Below, piece by piece: positions 7,892 through 16,600 of a DNA stretch of 38,565 nt. The stretch comes from Microbacterium enclense (lineage in GTDB: Bacteria > Actinomycetota > Actinomycetes > Actinomycetales > Microbacteriaceae): contig NZ_KQ758471.1 in NCBI RefSeq assembly GCF_001456955.1, positions 1 to 38,565 on the forward strand. Direction: 5' to 3'. Both the position numbers and the translations under genes were made by a program. Positions within the stretch are counted from its first letter, which is position 1. Each line of letters starts with the position of its first letter. The notes under the pieces are model-generated. The model had not been told where the DNA came from. It worked only from the letters and a program-made list of their open reading frames with translations, and did not search any database.

Positions 7892-7988
7892 CACACGCCG
7901 CCCGACGTGCCTCCCCCGTGCGGAGGATGCGTTTTCGGCCCCGGATCGGGGAAGATGGGCAGAACGTCCGCCGACGGAAAGGGGTTCC

Positions 7989-9200
7989 ATGCCCGACGGA
8001 CAGGTGCTCGAACTGGCCGGCCTCACCAAACGGTTCGGGGCGATCTCGGCCGTCGACGGCCTGACCGCCCGCGTCGAACCCGGGCAGGTGACCGGCTTCC
8101 TCGGCCCGAACGGCGCCGGCAAGACCACCTCGCTGCGCATGCTGCTGGGCCTGGTGCGGCCCACTTCCGGCACGGCCACGATCGGCGGCAAGCGCTACAC
8201 CGACCTCGCCGCGCCGCTGCAGACCGTCGGCGCCGCACTCGAGGCATCCAGCTTCCACCCCGGGCGCTCGGCCGCGAACCACCTCAAGGTCTACGCGCGG
8301 GCAGCGAGCCTGCCCACCACCCGCATCGACGAAGTGCTCGGCCTCGTCGGGCTCGCCGACGTCGCCGGTCGCCGCGTCGGAGGATTCTCGCTCGGCATGC
8401 GCCAGCGCCTGGGCCTGGCGACCGCCCTGCTGGGCGACCCCGGCGTGCTCGTGCTCGACGAACCGTCGAACGGCCTCGACCCCGAGGGCATCCGCTGGAT
8501 GCGCTCGCTGCTGCGCCACCTCGCCGAAGAGGGCCGCACCGTGCTCATCTCGTCGCACCTGCTCGCCGAGGTGCAGCAGACCGTCGACGCGCTGCTGATC
8601 ATCTCGCGCGGACGCCTGGTGTTCCAGGGCGGTATCGAAGACCTCGCCGACCCCGACGAGTTCGCCACGGTCGTCGACTCCCCCGACCGCGCCGCCCTGG
8701 GGCGACTGCTCGATGACCGCGGTATCGCCCACCAGCTGCTGCGCAACGGCTTCACCATCCGCCACCACGAACCGGTCGAGATCGGCGCCCTGGCCGCCGG
8801 CGCCGGCATCGCACTGTCGAACCTGCAGAGTAAGGGCGCGAGCCTGGAGGACATCTTCCTCGAGCTCGTCAGCGGCGTGCGGGTGCACGCGAGCGCCGGC
8901 GCGGTGCCCGCTCCGGCCCCCGGGTCGGCCCCGGATGCCGGGCAGGTTCCGGATGCCGCCACCCCGGCGCCCGTGCCCGCTCCCGCCGCGGAGCCCGACA
9001 TAGCGGCATCCGTCGATCCCGACGCCGACGACCCGCGCCCCTCGACCGCCCTGGTGGCGGTGACGCCGCCGCCCCGGGCCGCGCGCACCGCGCCATCGTC
9101 GACGCAGGCCGGTCCGCGCCCGTCGTACTCCGTCGCCTCGACGGGGGTCATCGACATCGTCCCCACCGCCGGCCCCGACGAGACGGAGGCACCGCGATGA
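7989..9200 (+). CDS. ABC transporter ATP-binding protein with long disordered C-terminal tail
   Basis: A 403-residue ATPase. Walker A is GPNGAGKT (39-46), the Q-loop region follows, the signature is SLGMRQRLG (134-142), Walker B is VLVLDEP (153-159), and an ISSHLL switch-loop is present. Residues 1-300 match ABC-2 type exporters of the bacitracin/DrrA class. The last 100 residues are low-complexity Ala/Pro/Asp sequence ending in VIDIVPTAGPDETEAPR, unusual for this family. The ATG at 7989 follows a GAAAGGGG ribosome site. The stop overlaps the permease gene (ATGA), so the two form a coupled exporter; cargo is unknown. Confidence 0.92.
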   Translation: MPDGQVLELAGLTKRFGAISAVDGLTARVEPGQVTGFLGPNGAGKTTSLRMLLGLVRPTSGTATIGGKRYTDLAAPLQTVGAALEASSFHPGRSAANHLKVYARAASLPTTRIDEVLGLVGLADVAGRRVGGFSLGMRQRLGLATALLGDPGVLVLDEPSNGLDPEGIRWMRSLLRHLAEEGRTVLISSHLLAEVQQTVDALLIISRGRLVFQGGIEDLADPDEFATVVDSPDRAALGRLLDDRGIAHQLLRNGFTIRHHEPVEIGALAAGAGIALSNLQSKGASLEDIFLELVSGVRVHASAGAVPAPAPGSAPDAGQVPDAATPAPVPAPAAEPDIAASVDPDADDPRPSTALVAVTPPPRAARTAPSSTQAGPRPSYSVASTGVIDIVPTAGPDETEAPR

Positions 9201-10015
9201 GCCTCGTCGCCGCAACACGCTCCGAGTACACCAAGCAGTTCAGCACCGCCGGCTGGTGGGTGCTGGGCATCGTGCTCGTCGCCTACGTCGCCTTCACGGC
9301 CGGCGTGCTCGCCCTCGTGTTCGGCGGGGTGGCATCCGGTCGGCTGACGGGGTCGACCGGACCCGCGTTGTCGACCGACGGCATCCCCGCGCTCGTCTAC
9401 AGTTCGGCGACCGCGGTCGGATACGTCTTCCCCCTGCTCGTGGGCACCCTGATGGTCACGACCGAGTTCCGCCACAAGACGCTCACACCGACCTTCCTCG
9501 CCACCCCGCGCCGCGGCGTCGTGCTCGTGGGCAAGTTCGTCGTCGGCGTCGTCGTGGGCCTGCTCTACGGCATCCTGGGCTCGCTCGCCGCGGTCGGCGC
9601 GGGAGCGGGCGTGCTGAGCATCTTCGGCATCGACACCGCACTGGGCGCCGGCGATACCTGGGAGCTCGTGGGCCGAATGCTCCTCGCCTTCGCCCTGTGG
9701 TCGCTCGTCGGCATCGGCGTCGGCACCGTCGTGCGCAATCAGGTCGCCGCCATCGTCATCGTGCTGGCGATCACGCTCTTCATCGAGCCGATCGTGCGCA
9801 CCGCCGGGGGGCTCGTCGACGGCTTCGCGGGAGTGGTGAAGTGGTTCCCCAGCGCGGCGAGCGACGCGCTCGTCGGGCAGACGATCTTCGGCGCCATGGG
9901 CACCACCGCCGGCGACTCGCTGGAGTGGTGGGCCGGCGGACTCGTGCTGCTCGGTTACGCGGTGGTGCTGGTCGTCATCGGACTGCTGACGACCTGGCGC
10001 CGCGACATCGACTGA
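9197..10015 (+). CDS. ABC-2 type transporter permease
   Basis: A 272-residue integral membrane protein with about six hydrophobic segments, beginning LVAATRSEYTKQFSTAGWWVLGIVLV (the usual ABC-2 N-terminal amphipathic stretch and first TM). It contains the family-typical TEFRHKTLTPTFLATPRR loop, which docks onto the ATPase, and ends TTWRRDID on the cytoplasmic side. Translation is coupled to the ATPase gene by a four-base overlap, which identifies them as partners. The substrate cannot be read from sequence. Confidence 0.9.
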   Translation: MSLVAATRSEYTKQFSTAGWWVLGIVLVAYVAFTAGVLALVFGGVASGRLTGSTGPALSTDGIPALVYSSATAVGYVFPLLVGTLMVTTEFRHKTLTPTFLATPRRGVVLVGKFVVGVVVGLLYGILGSLAAVGAGAGVLSIFGIDTALGAGDTWELVGRMLLAFALWSLVGIGVGTVVRNQVAAIVIVLAITLFIEPIVRTAGGLVDGFAGVVKWFPSAASDALVGQTIFGAMGTTAGDSLEWWAGGLVLLGYAVVLVVIGLLTTWRRDID

Positions 10016-10025
10016 GCGCCGCTCG

Positions 10026-10397
10026 TCACGGCCCGGGTGGCGCGTATCTGGGTACTTCCATGAAGACCATCTCCTTCGCCGGCTCCGGCGGACGGAACGT
10101 GCCCTCCGGTTCAGCGACGATGTAGAGGCCGCGGCTGGAGTTGGCGTTGAAGGTCAGCGCGTGCAGCCAGGCCGGGTTCAGCTGCGGCATGCGTCCGCCG
10201 TGGAACTTGAAGACGAGCGACACCCCGGAGTGGATGTAGACGCAGGTGCGCCCGCCGCCCGTGCTGATGTCGTCTTTCCAGGTGAAAGTGAAGGTCTCAC
10301 CGCGCCGCACCTTGACAATGATCACCGCCTGAAGATGCGCGAGAAGTCGATCCTCGAACTCCACCTTCACGCTCGAGTCGTAGACGAACTTGCCCAT
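10026..10397 (-). CDS. DUF7882-type conserved protein
   Basis: A 123-residue protein starting MGKFVYDSSVKVEFEDRLLA, followed by VKVRRGETFTFTWKDD, GGGRTCVYIHSGVSLVFKF and LNPAWLHALTFNANSSRGLYIVAEP. This is the pattern of a family abundant in Microbacteriaceae (DUF7882), sometimes mislabelled as ATP-dependent DNA ligase although no ligase motif is present. It has no signal or TM segment. The start is supported by AGGAGG five bases upstream of the ATG. Function is unknown; it ends 10 bases from the convergent ABC permease. Confidence 0.8.
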   Translation of the reverse strand: MGKFVYDSSVKVEFEDRLLAHLQAVIIVKVRRGETFTFTWKDDISTGGGRTCVYIHSGVSLVFKFHGGRMPQLNPAWLHALTFNANSSRGLYIVAEPEGTFRPPEPAKEMVFMEVPRYAPPGP

Positions 10398-10718
10398 GAT
10401 TCCTCCTCGGCACCCGACGTTGCGAGGGGGCGAGTGTCGCCCGGCGAGCGCCTACCCGTCAGCGTCGGAGCGTCGGTTCGTGCGTGCCAACGCCCTTGCA
10501 CTCCCCGCTCTTTCGTGATCCGCCGCCCGAAAGTGGACGAGGATCGCCTCGGGGACGCCGCGTGCAGACCGCGGCACGCGGGAGTCCGGCGAACTATCCC
10601 ATCGACGGGCAGCACGGGCAAGCGGGATGCGCAGCAACGGCCGGTCGGGAAGTGTCGAGGGGAAAGAGACGGGAGTGCGATGGGTGCGCGGCGAGACCCG
10701 CGGAGGTGTCCGGCCCCC
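10398..10718. other. Gene-free stretch between two minus-strand genes
   Basis: The 321 bases hold the AGGAGG ribosome site of the DUF7882 gene (about 10403-10408, minus strand). Open frames on the minus strand here lack a family resemblance, a ribosome site or normal composition. No convincing hairpin or promoter was seen. Confidence 0.5.
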
Positions 10719-11036
10719 TCAGCGGTCTATCGAATGAGGCGACGATGCCGGAGTCGTCGCGGTCCGCGCGTCGTCGCATCGACGCTGCAACTCGAACAAC
10801 GCACTGTCTTCCCCCGGGAGCGTGCCGGCCTCGGTACGGGGCACGGTCACCGCGGTGAGCGCCAGCTGCGCCCCCACGAGAAGCGTGCAATTCGTCGCCT
10901 CCCCCTCGAAGCTCACCGGGAAATCCACGACGTCGGTGCGCTGCTGATCCGCGAGGAGCGAGGCATAGAGGAAGAGCTGACGAGCGATGGCGTTCGTGGT
11001 GAGCACCGAGCCCCCGCTGACCAAGATCCGACGCAT
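10719..11036 (-). CDS. Small conserved hypothetical protein
   Basis: A 105-residue protein starting MRRILVSGGSVLTTNAIARQ. The ATG at 11036 is chosen over the upstream ATG at 11069 because GGAGGAGG lies at a good distance before it. The sequence alternates short strand-like and helical stretches (LFLYASLLADQQ, VVDFPVSFEG, CTLLVGAQLALTAVTV) and ends in a charged tail. I recognise no domain. It lies next to a DUF7882 gene and divergent from an AraC regulator, so it may be part of the same small locus. It has a more mixed base composition than its neighbours. Confidence 0.6.
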   Translation of the reverse strand: MRRILVSGGSVLTTNAIARQLFLYASLLADQQRTDVVDFPVSFEGEATNCTLLVGAQLALTAVTVPRTEAGTLPGEDSALFELQRRCDDARTATTPASSPHSIDR

Positions 11037-11164
11037 GAACGATGCCTCCTCCGGTGCGCACAGTGTCACTCTGCCTCATCGTCCCGCCAAGGGGGGTTGC
11101 GGTTTTCGAAACCCTTCGGGGTGCAGCCCGGGGACGTACCGGCCGCTCCCCTCAGGCGGCATCC

Positions 11165-12133
11165 ATGACGGCACGGCGTTCCACCACGTTCGCGCGCAAC
11201 GGCGAGGAGGTCGAGGCGCGACTGCGTGAGCAGTACGGCGACTACCGCGTGCTCGATCCGGCGGCGACGATGAGCGACGACATCGTCCGCCGGCCCGGCT
11301 TCCTGCTCAATCGGGCGACGTTCAGCGGCACGGTGGAGATGACCCTCGGCTCCGGATCGTTCGTCTCGCTCGGCGGCGCGACGGGAGTCTGCCGGTGGTC
11401 GACGCGGGACGAACAGGGGGATGCCGCGGTGTCGGCCTACCTCGTGCTCCCCGGGGTGAAGACGACCGTGCGGATCACCGACAGCGTCGGAGCCGGCGTC
11501 AGTTTCACCCCCGAAGCGCTGCAGCGCACCGTTCGCCGGATGTACGCCGACGACCGTCTCACCCTGCGATTCGAAAGCAGCCACCCGCGGTCCCCCGACA
11601 CCGGTCGAGCGCTGCGCGAGATGGTGCAGTTCGTCGTCGCGGAGCGTGAGACGGCGTGGGAGAGCGACCTCGTCGCCGCATCGATGTCCCGCCACGTCGC
11701 GGCACGCATCGTCGAACTCTTCCCGTGGCGCCACGACCCCGTCGACCGCCCGGTGACCGCGCGGGCTCTCCTCACCGGATACCGCCGAGCCATGCGATAC
11801 ATCGACGACTACGCGTCTCTGCCCATCACCGTGGAAGACATCGCCGAGGCCGCGGGGCTGCCCTCCGCGCAGCTCGACGCCGCCTTCCGGTGGCACTCCC
11901 CGTCGGGTGGAGCGACGAGCGATGTGGTGCGACAAGTGCGTCTGGCCGCCGCTCACCGCGACCTCCTGGCCGCCGGCCCGCGGAACACCGTTCGCGCGGT
12001 CGCCCTGCGCTGGGGTTTCACGCCCGAGGGTTTCGCGCGCGTCTACCGTCGGCACTTCGGCGTCGAGCCGTCGGTCGTGCTCGAGCAGGGCCCGCCGCCG
12101 CGGTCTCCCGACCCGCCTGAGGGCGGCGTCTGA
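11165..12133 (+). CDS. AraC family transcriptional regulator
   Basis: A 322-residue protein. The N-terminal two-thirds resemble the AraC-binding-like domain (LNRATFSGTVEMTLGSGSF and following strands), and the last 100 residues form the double helix-turn-helix: MRYIDDYASLPITVEDIAEAAGLPSAQLDAAF, then VRQVRLAAAHRDLLA, and VRAVALRWGFTPEGFARVYRRHFGVEP, the AraC signature. The second HTH is the better preserved. The ATG at 11165 follows GGCGGCATCC, which is a poor ribosome site. The divergently read small gene at 10719-11036 and the AraC gene share a 128-base promoter region, so the regulator may control that gene or itself. Confidence 0.87.
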   Translation: MTARRSTTFARNGEEVEARLREQYGDYRVLDPAATMSDDIVRRPGFLLNRATFSGTVEMTLGSGSFVSLGGATGVCRWSTRDEQGDAAVSAYLVLPGVKTTVRITDSVGAGVSFTPEALQRTVRRMYADDRLTLRFESSHPRSPDTGRALREMVQFVVAERETAWESDLVAASMSRHVAARIVELFPWRHDPVDRPVTARALLTGYRRAMRYIDDYASLPITVEDIAEAAGLPSAQLDAAFRWHSPSGGATSDVVRQVRLAAAHRDLLAAGPRNTVRAVALRWGFTPEGFARVYRRHFGVEPSVVLEQGPPPRSPDPPEGGV

Positions 12134-12226
12134 CCCTCGCCCGCGCCCTCGCGCCGGGATGCGCAGAGACCGGGCCGCCGCCCGCCGCGCATTTGGCGGG
12201 GCCGGAGCCAGCGGCGAGAATCAACC

Positions 12227-13045
12227 GTGCTCGATGGACCGGTGATCGCGGAATGGCTGCCGGTGTCGGTGGCATCCCTCATCCTGTTGCTGGTGGCGGC
12301 GGGAGTGGCCGGCTGGGTCGACGCGGTCGTCGGCGGGGGTGGGCTCATCCAATTGCCGGCCCTCGTCATCGCCGTGCCGAAAGACGTGGCGACGCCGTTC
12401 ATCCTGGGCACAAACAAACTGTCGTCGTTCTTCGGCACGCTGTCGGCGAGCTGGGTGTACCTGCGGAGGATCAGGGTGCAGCTGGTGCTGCTGATCCCCC
12501 TCGTCGCCGGGGCCTACGCCGGGTCGACGGTCGGCGCCGCCCTCTCGCGGTACGTGCCGCGCGAGGTGCTCACCCCCATCGTGCTCGTCGCCGTGATCGC
12601 CGTCGCGCTGTACACCCTGTTCAAGCCGAAGATGGGGCTCGAGCATGCGCCGCGCCATGACGGCCGGGCGGCGATCGTCTGGCGGGCGGCTGCAATCGGT
12701 CTGCTGGTCGGGTTCTACGACGGCATCCTGGGACCGGGGACCGGGTCGTTCTTCGTCATCCTGATCGTGGGCGTGCTGGGCTACGGCTTCCTGCAGGCCA
12801 GCGCGAACGCCAAGATCGCCAACCTCACCACGAACCTCGCGGCGCTGGCTGTGTACGGCGTGCACGGCGAGATCATCCTCGCGCTCGGCATCGCCATGGC
12901 CGTGATGAACATCGCCGGCGGCTTCATCGGCGCCCACATGGCCACGCGTCGCGGCAGCGGTTTCGTGCGGATCGTCTTCCTCGTGACGCTGTCGATCCTC
13001 ATCGTCAAGCTCGCGTGGGACACCGTGGTGCAGTTCACCTCGTAG
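12227..13045 (+). CDS. TSUP (TauE/SafE) family membrane transporter
   Basis: A 272-residue protein with about eight hydrophobic segments in two related halves. The N-terminal motif GWVDAVVGGGGLIQLPAL and the second-half motif GFYDGILGPGTGSFF are the duplicated signatures of the sulfite exporter TauE/SafE family, which moves organosulfur or sulfite-type anions. LGTNKLSSFFGT and NAKIANLTTNLAAL are the paired TxK/N helices. The GTG start at 12227 is preceded by GAGAAT five bases upstream and no ribosome site, again suggesting leaderless translation. The substrate is unassigned; the neighbours give no sulfur-metabolism context. Confidence 0.9.
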   Translation: MLDGPVIAEWLPVSVASLILLLVAAGVAGWVDAVVGGGGLIQLPALVIAVPKDVATPFILGTNKLSSFFGTLSASWVYLRRIRVQLVLLIPLVAGAYAGSTVGAALSRYVPREVLTPIVLVAVIAVALYTLFKPKMGLEHAPRHDGRAAIVWRAAAIGLLVGFYDGILGPGTGSFFVILIVGVLGYGFLQASANAKIANLTTNLAALAVYGVHGEIILALGIAMAVMNIAGGFIGAHMATRRGSGFVRIVFLVTLSILIVKLAWDTVVQFTS

Positions 13046-13088
13046 CCCGTGCGCGCTGCACCCCGCCCGCCGTCATCCCCCGCCCGCG

Positions 13089-13478
13089 TCAGGCGACGAT
13101 GTCGGCGACGTTCTCGGGTTCGGATGCCACGTCGAGGCGCAGCGCTTTGAGCAGCGCCACCCCGTGCTTGGTGGTGAGAACGAGCCGCTCGAACTCGGCG
13201 TGCCCGGCGAGGTCGACGACCACGCTCGGCTTACGACCCCGGATCACGACGAAATCGTTGCCGCCGGCGCTCTTCCACGTGCCCGCGCCGACCGCGACCG
13301 GCAGGTTGATGCCGGGGTTCGGCACGCCGCGCAACCACGTCCACGCGTCGTCGGTGAGCTGAACGCGCTCGATGTGCTCGCGGGGGACGACGATGTTCGA
13401 CTTTCGGAACGACATCGCGCGCTCGGTCGCCGAGAGCACGACCTCGAGCTGCGTCGAATCGAGCAGCAGGGTCACCAT
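13089..13478 (-). CDS. Conserved hypothetical protein (PH-like)
   Basis: A 129-residue protein beginning MVTLLLDSTQLEVVLSATER and containing IVVPREHIERVQLTDDAWTWL, GINLPVAVGAGTWKSAGGNDFVVIRGRKPSVVVDL and ERLVLTTKHGVALLKAL. The alternating strands and single C-terminal helix are consistent with a small PH-type fold, but this is inference from pattern only. The ATG at 13478 is preferred to 13487 because AGGATGG is then correctly spaced. It lies 124 bases downstream of the GH43 gene's stop with a terminator between, so it is probably transcribed independently. Confidence 0.7.
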   Translation of the reverse strand: MVTLLLDSTQLEVVLSATERAMSFRKSNIVVPREHIERVQLTDDAWTWLRGVPNPGINLPVAVGAGTWKSAGGNDFVVIRGRKPSVVVDLAGHAEFERLVLTTKHGVALLKALRLDVASEPENVADIVA

Positions 13479-13542
13479 GTCATCCATCCTGCCAGCGCCC
13501 GCGAGCACCCACCGGCGCGGCACCTCACGAGAACGCAACGAT

Positions 13543-13585
13543 CGACGACGCCGCGCCCGGAACGGATCCGGACGCGGCGTCGTCG
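13543..13585 (-). terminator. Terminator of the GH43 gene
   Basis: CGACGACGCCGCG (13543-13555) pairs perfectly with CGCGGCGTCGTCG (13573-13585) around a 17-base loop that contains a further TCCGG/CCGGA pairing. It begins 18 bases after the stop codon. Confidence 0.8.
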
Positions 13586-13602
13586 TGTGCTCGGGCCTGC
13601 CG

Positions 13603-16600
13603 TCAGCCGCAGCGCGCCGCGGCGAAGGGCAGCGAGACCGAGTCGGTCACCGCCTTGCCGTCGACGGTCGCGGTGGCATCCACCGACACCGTCCCGGCGG
13701 GGATCGACGTCTGGCGGGTGGTGAATGCGGCCGACGAGCTCTTGCCCGCGGCCAGCGACCCGAAGGACTTCGTGCCGTACGGGCCCTTCGCCGTCACGGT
13801 CACGGGGAACCCTTCGGCGTTGCGGACGGTGACCGTCTGGGTCACCTTGCCCGCGATGCACCGGGCGCTGACGGTGCCGGTGACCTCGAGGCCCGTGGGC
13901 GCCGTGACGACGACCGTGGCGGTGACGCGGCGGTTGTCGGGCGCGATCTCCTCGGCGCTCTCCATGTCGAAGATCGGCAGGCCGTCGGCGGCGAAGTGCA
14001 CCCGGCGCACGAACATGTCGCGGCCGCTCAGGCCGTTGTTGTCGGTGCGGGCGTGGAAGACGTAGAGCAGGTTGTCGTCTTCGTCCTGCGACCACATGCC
14101 GTGCCCCGTGCCCAGCTGCCAGGAGCCGTTGAAGACGCCCGACTTCTGGATGGGGTAGTTCAGCTTGCTCCAGGCGCTCGGCGACGTCAGGTCGACCTTC
14201 TTGCCGGCCTCGGCGAGGGCGAGACCCGTGGTGTAGGTATCGCCGACCGTCGATCCGGAGTAGATCATGTAGAGCTTGCCGTCGCGTGCGTACACGTTCG
14301 GTCCCTCGGCGATCACGTTGTCCCACGCGTACTCGGGAGCGAGGATGCGCACCGGCTCCGAGGTCAGGCGGGTGGGGTTCGCCGGGTCCATCTTGGCGAT
14401 GAACAGGGCACCGAGCTGCTGCCACACGTAGTACGACTGACCCGAGTCCTCGACGTAGGTCATGTCGAGCGAGATCGTCTGGACGGGGTTCAGGATGCCG
14501 CCGTTCGAACGGAGCACCTTCTGCGCCTTCGTCCAGTTCGCCGGCACCGCCGGGTCGAGGTCGCGGCCCTGCGCGTCCTTCTTCAGCTGGATGATGCTCG
14601 CCTGACCGGTGAACATGTCGGGGCGACCGTTCGCGCCGTCGTAGCAGGGCATGAACAGGATCGACAGTTTGCCGCCGATGACGTGGTACTCGGGTGCCCA
14701 GAAGCATCCGGTCATCGCGCGGCCCTCGGCGTCGGTGTCGCCCCGACGCAGCAGGTCGACCTCGACGTTGCGTCCGGCGCGGATCGCCTCGTCGGAGAGG
14801 TCCTTGATGGAGTTCGCCACGCGGATCGGCATGTGCGCGCCGCCCTGCGGGTCGATGTTGCCGCCGTAGATGTCTTCGGTGGCGATCATGAGGAACTTCT
14901 GCTGTCCGTTGTGGTTCCAGCGGAACACCGACGGGTCGGCGCGCTCGTCGGCGAACGGCGTCGCGTACTCCGGCTGCTTGATCGTGCCGGTCACCTCGTA
15001 GGTGCCGGGCTTCGAGGTGTCCACGGCGCCGAGCGAGGCGGCATCCCAGGTCACCGGGCGGGTGGCCTTCGATCCATCGGAGTACGACAGCTCGACGCGC
15101 TTGGCCAGCGCGGCCGCGTCGAGGGTCGCGCCCTGCGCGATCTCCACCCGGGCCGGTGCCGTGACGCCGGTGTTGACGACGCGCCCGAAGCGCACCTCGA
15201 GGGCGGCGAGGGTGTCGGCGTCGACGGGGACGGTGTTGCCCGAGTCGAAGTTCGCGACGGAGGCCTCGTCGACCCCGGCGGTCGCGGCGATCTCGCCGCG
15301 ACGCACTTCGCCGCGGGTGGACGCGTCGCCCAGGTCGGCGAACAAGGTGTACATGTCTGCTCCGGCGTCGGAGGTCCACGACACGACGTAGCGATCGGAT
15401 GCCGAGTCGTAGACGGCCGCAGGATCGTTCACGCCCGACGTCACACCGAGGTTGACCATGCCCACCTCGTCGTAGCTGCGCAGGTCCGCGCTGCGGGCGA
15501 AGAGCACGCTCGAAGTCTGCGTGCCGTCGGCCCCGCCGCCGCGCGCCGTGCGGGTGGCGACGACGCCGTAGCTGCCGTCCTCCATGGTGAACAGGTGCGG
15601 GTCGCGCAGGCTCCGGATGTCGCCGTCGCGCGGACCGTTCGCGGGCACGGGTACGGCGGTCTTCGGGAAGAAGATGCCGTAGTTCTCGTTCAGCGGACGC
15701 CAGGAGTCGTCGTCACCGACGGCCAGGTGCATGCTGAGGGCGACGTCGGCGTTGTTCGCCTCGGTGACGAGGGTCGGCACGCGGTTGTAGGCGAGCAGCT
15801 GCGTGGTCGAGTCGGCCGGCAGCACCGTGACGGCGAAGGTGCGGTCGGCGGTCGCGCCGGTCGCGGTGTCGGTGACGCGCACGGTGATCGATCCGTCGGC
15901 GCCCGAGACGACGCCGTCGGTCACGACGACCCCGCCGTCGGTGGAGCGGACCGCGACCGTGGTCCCCTCGGGGGCGGCGGGCAGCGCCGTACCCGATTCC
16001 AGGACGCCGGGGATGACGAACCGCTCGGCGAGGCGGGCGGCGCGCTGGGCGGCGGTCTCGGTCGACGCGTTCACCGTCACGGTGATGGTGCGGGTGGCGG
16101 TCACGCCGCGGACGGCAGCGGTGGCCGTCAGCTGGGCGGTGCCGCCCGGCTGACCGGCCACGGGGGCGCTGACCGTGCCGTCGGCCGACACGAGGGCGGG
16201 GTTGCTCGAGGCCCAGGTGACGCGTCCGCCGGCGGTCGGCAGATCGATGTCGGTCGAGGTCGAGATGTCCTTCAACGCGAGGCCGTCGAGGATCGCCTGC
16301 GCCTGTGCCCGGAGCTCGTCCGCGTGGGTCTCGGCGTCGGCCGCGGCGGTGGCGGCGACCTCCGTCGACGACAGCGCGCGGTCGTAGACGCGGAACGCCG
16401 AGATCGCGCCCTGGAACAGGGGGTCGGGCCAGGGCGCGCGCCCGATGGTGTTCAGTGACTGGTCGCGTACATCGGCGGGGGTGCGGTCGATCGCGGCGTC
16501 GGCGACACGGATGCCGTCGAGGTAGAGCGAGGCGCGCCCCGCGGCTCCGTCGACGACCGAGGTGACGTTGACCCACTGGTTGGCGGTGACGCCGCACGAG

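Noticed and set aside
10026..10397. ATP-dependent DNA ligase annotation for the DUF7882 protein
   Set aside because: No KxDG nucleotidyltransferase motif, and at 123 residues it is far too short.
10594..11079. 161-residue minus-strand frame overlapping the 10719-11036 gene
   Set aside because: It is arginine-rich, without recognisable domains or ribosome site, whereas the alternative frame has GGAGGAGG and a natural composition.
11100..11116. GGTTT-TCG-AAACC palindrome in front of the AraC gene
   Set aside because: Only five base pairs per arm; too short to support as an operator without comparison.
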